A stretch of DNA of 64,000 bases from Hydractinia symbiolongicarpus (Eukaryota > Cnidaria > Hydrozoa > Anthoathecata > Hydractiniidae), in contig NC_079879.1 of assembly GCF_029227915.1 (NCBI RefSeq), forward strand, positions 2,418,001-2,482,000. Direction: 5' to 3'. The translations under genes were made by a program, and so were the position numbers. The notes beneath the pieces were generated by a model. It had not been told where the DNA came from, made no database searches, and saw nothing but the letters and a program-made list of their open reading frames with translations. Each line of letters begins with the position of its first letter. Within the stretch, counting starts at the first letter, position 1. Shown in pieces: positions 58,571-64,000 of this stretch.

Positions 58571-61500
58571 AACGCGCGCTGAAGAAATAGAGACAGTTTC
58601 AAAAACTACATTTCATTGACTTTCTAACAGTATAGGTCCGCTTGAGTTACAACGGTTGCGTCACATTTTCGTACCAACATGTATTCAGCGATATTTTTCT
58701 GATGTTACTAGGTAGCATCACTTTTAACAGTGAAATGATTGACTGTGGGACTTAATTGAATTATTTTGGACTTCGACCTTATAAATGTGATAAATGACAC
58801 AATTGGACTCCAAGAAATAACATTCTCCTTAATTTGACATGATTGCTGGAATTCAGCGATTACACAGGGCGCTGTGATAGCGCTTCACTTAAAAATTTTG
58901 ATAAATAAGTCATTGTGTAACGTGGGACCAATCCTAGCCGTTAGCGTTCGTTGAAGAAATAGAGACATTTTCAAAAATTACAATTCATTGAATTTACAGC
59001 GGTATCAATCCGTTTGAGTTACAACGCTTGAGTCACATATTCGTACCAACATTTGTTTTGCGATATTTTTCTGATATTACTAGGTTGCATCGCTTTTAAC
59101 AGTGAAACGATTGACGGTGGGACTTAATTAGAGTGATTTTGGGTTTTAACCTGATAAATGTGATAAATGACACAATTGGACTCCAAGAAATAACATTCTT
59201 CTTAATTTGACATGATTGCTGGAACTCAGCGATTACACTGGGCGCTGTGGTACCGCTTTAATGAAAAATTTAGATAAATAAGTCATTTTGTACTGTGGGA
59301 CCAATCGTAGCCCTTAGCACGCGCTGAAGAAATAAAGACAGTTTCAAAAACTACATTTCATTGACTTTCTAACAGTTTCAGTCCGCTTGAGCTACAACGG
59401 TTGCGTCTTATATTCGTACCAACATGTATTTAGCGATATTTTTCTGACATTACTATGTTGCATCGCTTTTAACAGTGAGGCGATTGACTGTGAGACATAA
59501 TTGAAATGGTCTTGGACTTTGATCTTATAAATGTGATAAATGACACAATGTGACTCCAAGAACTAACATTCTCCTTAATTTGACATGATTGCTGGAATTC
59601 AGCGATTACACTGGGCGCTGTGGTAGCGCTTTCATGAAAAATTTAGATAAATAAGTCATTTTGTACTGTGGGACCAATCGTAGTCGTTAGCGCGCGCTGA
59701 AAAAATAGACGCAGTTTCAAAAACTACATTTCATTGATTTTCTAACGGTATAAGTCCGTTTCAGTTACAACGGTTGCGTCACATATTCGTACCAACATGT
59801 ATATAGCGGTATTTTTCTGATATTACTAGGTTGCATGGTTTTTAACAGTGAAGCGATTCACTGTGGGACTTAATTGAATTGATTTTGGACTGTGACCATA
59901 TAAATGTGATAAACCAGCCAATTTGACTCCAAGAAATAACATTCTTGTTAATCTGACATGATTGCTGGAACTCAGCGATTACACAGGGTTATTTAAAAAT
60001 TTAGATAAATAAGTCATTTTGTGCTGTGGGACCAATCGTAGTCCTTAGCACGCGCTGAAGAAATAGAGACAGTTTCAAAACCTAAATTTCATTAACTTTC
60101 TAACAGTCTCAGGCCGCTTGAGCTACAACGGTTACGTCTTATATTGGTACCAACATGCATTTAGCGATATTTTTCTGACATTACTATGTTGCATCGCTTT
60201 TAACAGTGAGGCGATTGACTGTAAGACTTAATTGAAATGATTTTGGACTTTGATCTTATAAATGCGATAAATGACACAATTTGACTCCAAGAAATAACAT
60301 TCTCCTTAATTTGACATGATTGCTGGAATTCAGCTATTACAAAGGGCGCTGTGGTAGCGCTTTAATGAAAAATTTAGATGACTAAGTCATTTTGTACCAA
60401 TCGTAGTCGTTAGCGCGTATTGAAGAAATAGAGAGTTTCAAAAACTACATTTCATTGACTCTATAACAGTATAGGTCCGCTTGAGTTACAACGGTTGCGT
60501 CACATATTCTTACCAACATGTATTCAGCGATATTTTCCTGATATTAATAGGTTGCATCGCTTCTAACAGTGAAACGATTGACTGTGGGACTTAATTGAAT
60601 TGATTTTGGACTTTGACCTTATAAATGTTATAAATGAGACAATTGGACTCCAAGAAATAACATCCTTCTTAGCTTGACATGATTGCTGGAACTCAGTGAT
60701 TACTCAGAGCGCTATGGTAGCGCTTTAATGAAAAATTTAGAAGAAAAAGTCAGTTTTTACTGTGGGACCAATCCTAGCCGTTAACGCGCGCTGAAGAAAT
60801 AGAGACAGTTTCAAAAACTACATTTCATTGACTTTCTAACAGTATAGGTCCGCTTGAGTTACAACGGTTGCGTCACATATTCGTACCAACATGTATTCAG
60901 CGATATTTTTCTGATGTTACTAGGTAACATCACTTTTAACAGTGAAACGATTGACTGTGGGACTTAATTGAATTATTTTAGACTTCGACCTTATAAATGT
61001 GATAAATGACACAATTGGACTCCAAGAAATAACATTCTCCTTAATTTGACATGATTGCTGGAATTCAGCGATTACACAGAGTGCTGTGATAGCGCTTCAC
61101 TTAAAACTTTAGATAAATAAGTCATTGTGTAACGTGGGACCAATCCTAGCCGTTAGCGTTCGTTGAAGAAATAGAGACATTTTCAAAAATTACAATTCAT
61201 TGAATTTCCAGCGGTATCAATCCGTTTGAGTTACAACGCTTGCGTCACATATTCGTACCAACATTTGTTTTGCGATATTTTTCTGATATTACTAGGTTGC
61301 ATCGCTTTTAACAGTGAAACGATTGACAGTGGGACTTAATTGAACTGATTTTGGGTTTTAACCTTATAAATGTGATAAATGACACAATTGGACTCCAAGA
61401 AATAACATTCTTCTTAATTTGACATGATTGCTGGAACTCAGCGATTACACTGGGCGCTGTGGTAGCGCTTTCATGAAAAATTTAGATAAATAAGTCATTT

Positions 61501-64000
61501 TGTACTGTGGGACCAATCGTAGTCGTTAGCGCGCGCTGAAGAATTAGACGCAGTTTCAAAAACTACATTTCATTGATTTTCTAACGGTATAAGTCCGTTT
61601 CAGTTACAACGGTTGCGTCACATATTCGTACCAACATGTATTTAGCGGTATTTTTCTGATATTACTAGGTTGCATGGTTTTTAACAGTGAAGCGATTCAC
61701 TGTGGGACTTAATTGAATTGATTTTGGACTGTGACCATATAAATGTGATAAATCAGCCAATTTGACTCCAAGAAATAACATTCTTGTTAATCTGACATGA
61801 TTGCTGGAACTCAGCGATTACACAGGGTTATTTAAAAATTTAGATAAATAAGTCATTTTGTGCTGTGGGACCAATCGTAGTCCTTAGCACGCGCTGAAGA
61901 AATAGAGACAGTTTCAAAACCTACATTTCATTAACTTTCTAACAGTCTCAGGCCGCTTGAGCTACAACGGTTACGTCTTATATTCGTATCAACATGCATT
62001 TAGCGATATTTTTCTGACATTACTAGGTTGCATCGCTTTTAACAGTGAGGCGATTGACTGTAAGACTTAATTGAAATGATTTTGGACTTTGATCTTATAA
62101 ATGCGATAAATGACACAATTTGACTCCAAGAAATAACATTCTCCTTAATTTGACATGATTGCTGGAATTCAGCTATTACACAGGGCGCTGTGGTAGCGCT
62201 TTAATGAAAAATTTAGATGACTAAGTCATTTTGTACCGTGGGACCAATCGTAGTCGTTAGCGCATATTGAAGAAATAGAGAGTTTCAAAAACTACATTTC
62301 ATTGACTTTATAACAGTATAGGTCCGCTTGAGTTACAACGGTTGCGTCACATATTCTTACCAACATGTATTCAGCGATATTTTCCTGATATTAATAGGTT
62401 GCATCGCTTTTAACAGTGAAACGATTGACTGTGGGACTTAATTGAATTGATTTTGGACTTTGACCTTATAAATGTTATAAATGAGACAATTGGACTCCAA
62501 GAAATAACATCCTTCTTAGCTTGACATGATTGCTGGAACTCAGTGATTACTCAGAGCGCTATGGTAGCGCTTTAATGAAAAATTTAGAAGAAAAAGTCAG
62601 TTTTTACTGTGGGACCAATCCTAGCCGTTAACGCGCGCTGAAGAAATAGAGACAGTTTCAAAAACTACATTTCATTGACTTTCTAACAGTATAGGTCCGC
62701 TTGAGTTACAACGGTTGCGTCACATATTCGTACCAACATGTATTCAGCGATATTTTTCTGATTTTACTAGGTAGCATCACTTTTAACAGTGAAACGATTG
62801 ACTGTGGGACTTAATTGAATTATTTTGGACTTCGACCTTATAAATGTGATAAATGACACAATTGGACTGCAAGAAATACCATTCTCCCTAATTTGACATG
62901 ATTGCTGGAATTCAGCGATTAAACAGGGCGCTGTGATAGCGCTTCACTTAAAAATTTAGATAAATAAGTCATTGTGTAACGTGGGACCAATCCTAGCCGT
63001 TAGCGTTCGTTGAAGAAATAGAGACATTTTCAAAAATTACAACTCATTGAATTTCCAGCGGTATCAATCCGTTTGAGTTTCAACGCTTGAGTCACATATT
63101 CGTACCAACATTTGTTTTGCGATATTTTTCTGATATTACTAGGTTGCATCGCTTTTAACAGTGAAACGATTGACGGTGGGACTTAATTAGAGTGATTTTG
63201 GGTTTAAACCTGATAAATGTGATAAATGACACAATTGGACTCCAAGAAATAACATTCTTCTTAATTTGACATGATTGCTGGAACTCAGCGATTACACTGG
63301 GCGCTGTGTACCGCTTTAATGAAAAATTTAGATAAATAAGTCACTTTGTTCTGTGGGACCAATCGTAGTCGTTAGCGCGCGCTGAAGAAATAGACGCAGT
63401 TTCAAAAACTACATTTCATTGATTTTCTAACGGTATAAGTCCGTTTCAGTTACAACGGTTGCGTCACATATTCGTACCAACATGTATTTAGCGGTATTTT
63501 TCTGATATTACTAGGTTGCATGGTTTTTAACAGTGAAGCGATTGACTGTGGGACTTAATTGAATTGATTTTGGACTTTGACCATATAAATGTGATAAATG
63601 AGCCAATTTGACTCCAAGAAATAACATGCTTCATAATCTTACATGATTGCTGGAACTCAGCGATTACACAGGGTTATTTAAAAATTTAGATAAATAAGTC
63701 ATTTTGTACTGTGGGACCAATCGTAGCCCTTAGCACGCGCTGAAGAAATAGAGACAGTTTCAAAAACTACATTTCATTGACTTTCTAACAGTCTCAGTCC
63801 GCTTGATCTACAACGGTTGCGTCTTATATTCGTACCAACATGTATTTAGCGATATTTTTCTGACATTACTATGTTGCATCGCTTTTAACAGTGAGGCGAT
63901 TGACTGTGAGACCTAATTGAAATGGTTTTGGACTTTGATCTTTTAAATGTGATAACTGACACAATGTGACTCCAAGAACTAACATTCTCCTTAATTTAAC
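58571..64000. repeat. Satellite block with about 1.85-kb higher-order repeats
   Basis: The box TTAACGCGCGCTGAAG occurs at about 58571, 60783 and 62630, giving rounds of 2212 bp (six units) and 1847 bp (five units), then a partial third round to the end of the window. The marker AGGCCGCTTGAGC occurs at 60111 and 61950 (1839 bp). This block contains the empty-site paralogues of the first retrotransposon insertion. The array continues past the window edge. Confidence 0.84.

Larger units (their letters stand above)
1..64000. repeat. Tandem satellite array, about 372-bp unit, interrupted by two retrotransposons
   Basis: The same unit repeats head to tail from the first base to the last, except at 42828-43674 and 50630-55413. 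Landmarks in order within a unit are the TAGCGCGTGCTGAAG box, TTTCATTGACTTTCTAACAG, GTTGCGTCACATATTCGTAC, CAACATGTATT, TTACTAGGTTGCATCGC, GACTGTGGGACTTAATTG, CTTATAAATGTGATAAATGA, a TTGACATGATTGCTGGAA block and GGGCGCTGTGGTAGCGC. Unit starts are spaced 372-373 bp over most of the array. All units I read point the same way. The unit is AT-rich yet holds about 16 CpG sites. About 158 units are present by length. No conserved protein-coding frame runs through it. Large satellites of this size are typical of heterochromatin, including centromeres; that role is inference here. Confidence 0.97.

Noticed and set aside
1-64000. Two 186-bp half-units making up the 372-bp unit
   Set aside because: Apart from the shared GTGGGAC motif I see no convincing similarity between the two halves.

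Overview
The window is almost entirely one head-to-tail satellite DNA array from an animal (metazoan) nuclear genome. It is broken by two insertions of non-LTR retrotransposons related to the CR1/L2 group. No host gene, tRNA, rRNA, CRISPR array or bacterial-type operon is visible. The retrotransposon type (apurinic-type endonuclease plus reverse transcriptase, with an SGNH-esterase ORF1) and the low GC content fit an invertebrate best. I do not recognise the satellite and cannot name the species.

Layout. Satellite occupies 1-42827, 43675-50629 and 55414-64000, about 58.4 kb or roughly 158 units, all in the same orientation. The basic unit is 372-373 bp. I phase it from a TAGCGCGTGCTGAAG-like box; for example units start at 1, 373, 745, 1118, 1490, 1863 and 2235. 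Units fall into recognisable subtypes that recur in fixed order as higher-order repeats. The periods I measured are 745, 1079, 1307, 1487, 1678, about 1848, 1862 and about 2233 bp. Different stretches are dominated by different subtypes: 1-2606 and 20657-34068 share one set, 4309-19552 another, 34815-64000 a third. Shortened units (about 192, 210, 290 and 330 bp) and one lengthened unit (428 bp) have been created by deletion or unequal exchange, and some were then copied to other places.

Insertions. At 42828-43674 lies an 847-bp 5'-truncated, decayed element flanked by a GCTT target duplication, with empty copies of the same target at about 60.1 and 61.95 kb. At 50630-55413 lies an essentially full-length 4.78-kb element, on the minus strand, flanked by GATAT. 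Reading along the minus strand it has a short 5' UTR, then ORF1 (winged-helix-like N-terminus, coiled coil, Asn-rich linker, SGNH esterase). ORF2 follows (endonuclease, reverse transcriptase, Cys-rich end), then a 3' UTR with a hairpin and an (AATC)5 tail. Three lesions break it: a one-base loss in an A-run at about 55237-55246, a TGA at 54827-54829, and a one-base loss at about 52487-52490. If the two indels are corrected, the lengths work out at 460 residues for ORF1 (one internal stop) and about 1038 for ORF2.

Most interesting points: a canonical -1 slippery heptamer (T TTT TTA) inside the 43-base ORF1/ORF2 overlap, with no ATG available for ORF2; a 3'-UTR hairpin kept by compensatory base change between the two element families; and a satellite array with nested, mosaic higher-order structure and a dinucleosome-sized unit, which makes a centromeric or pericentromeric role plausible but unproven.
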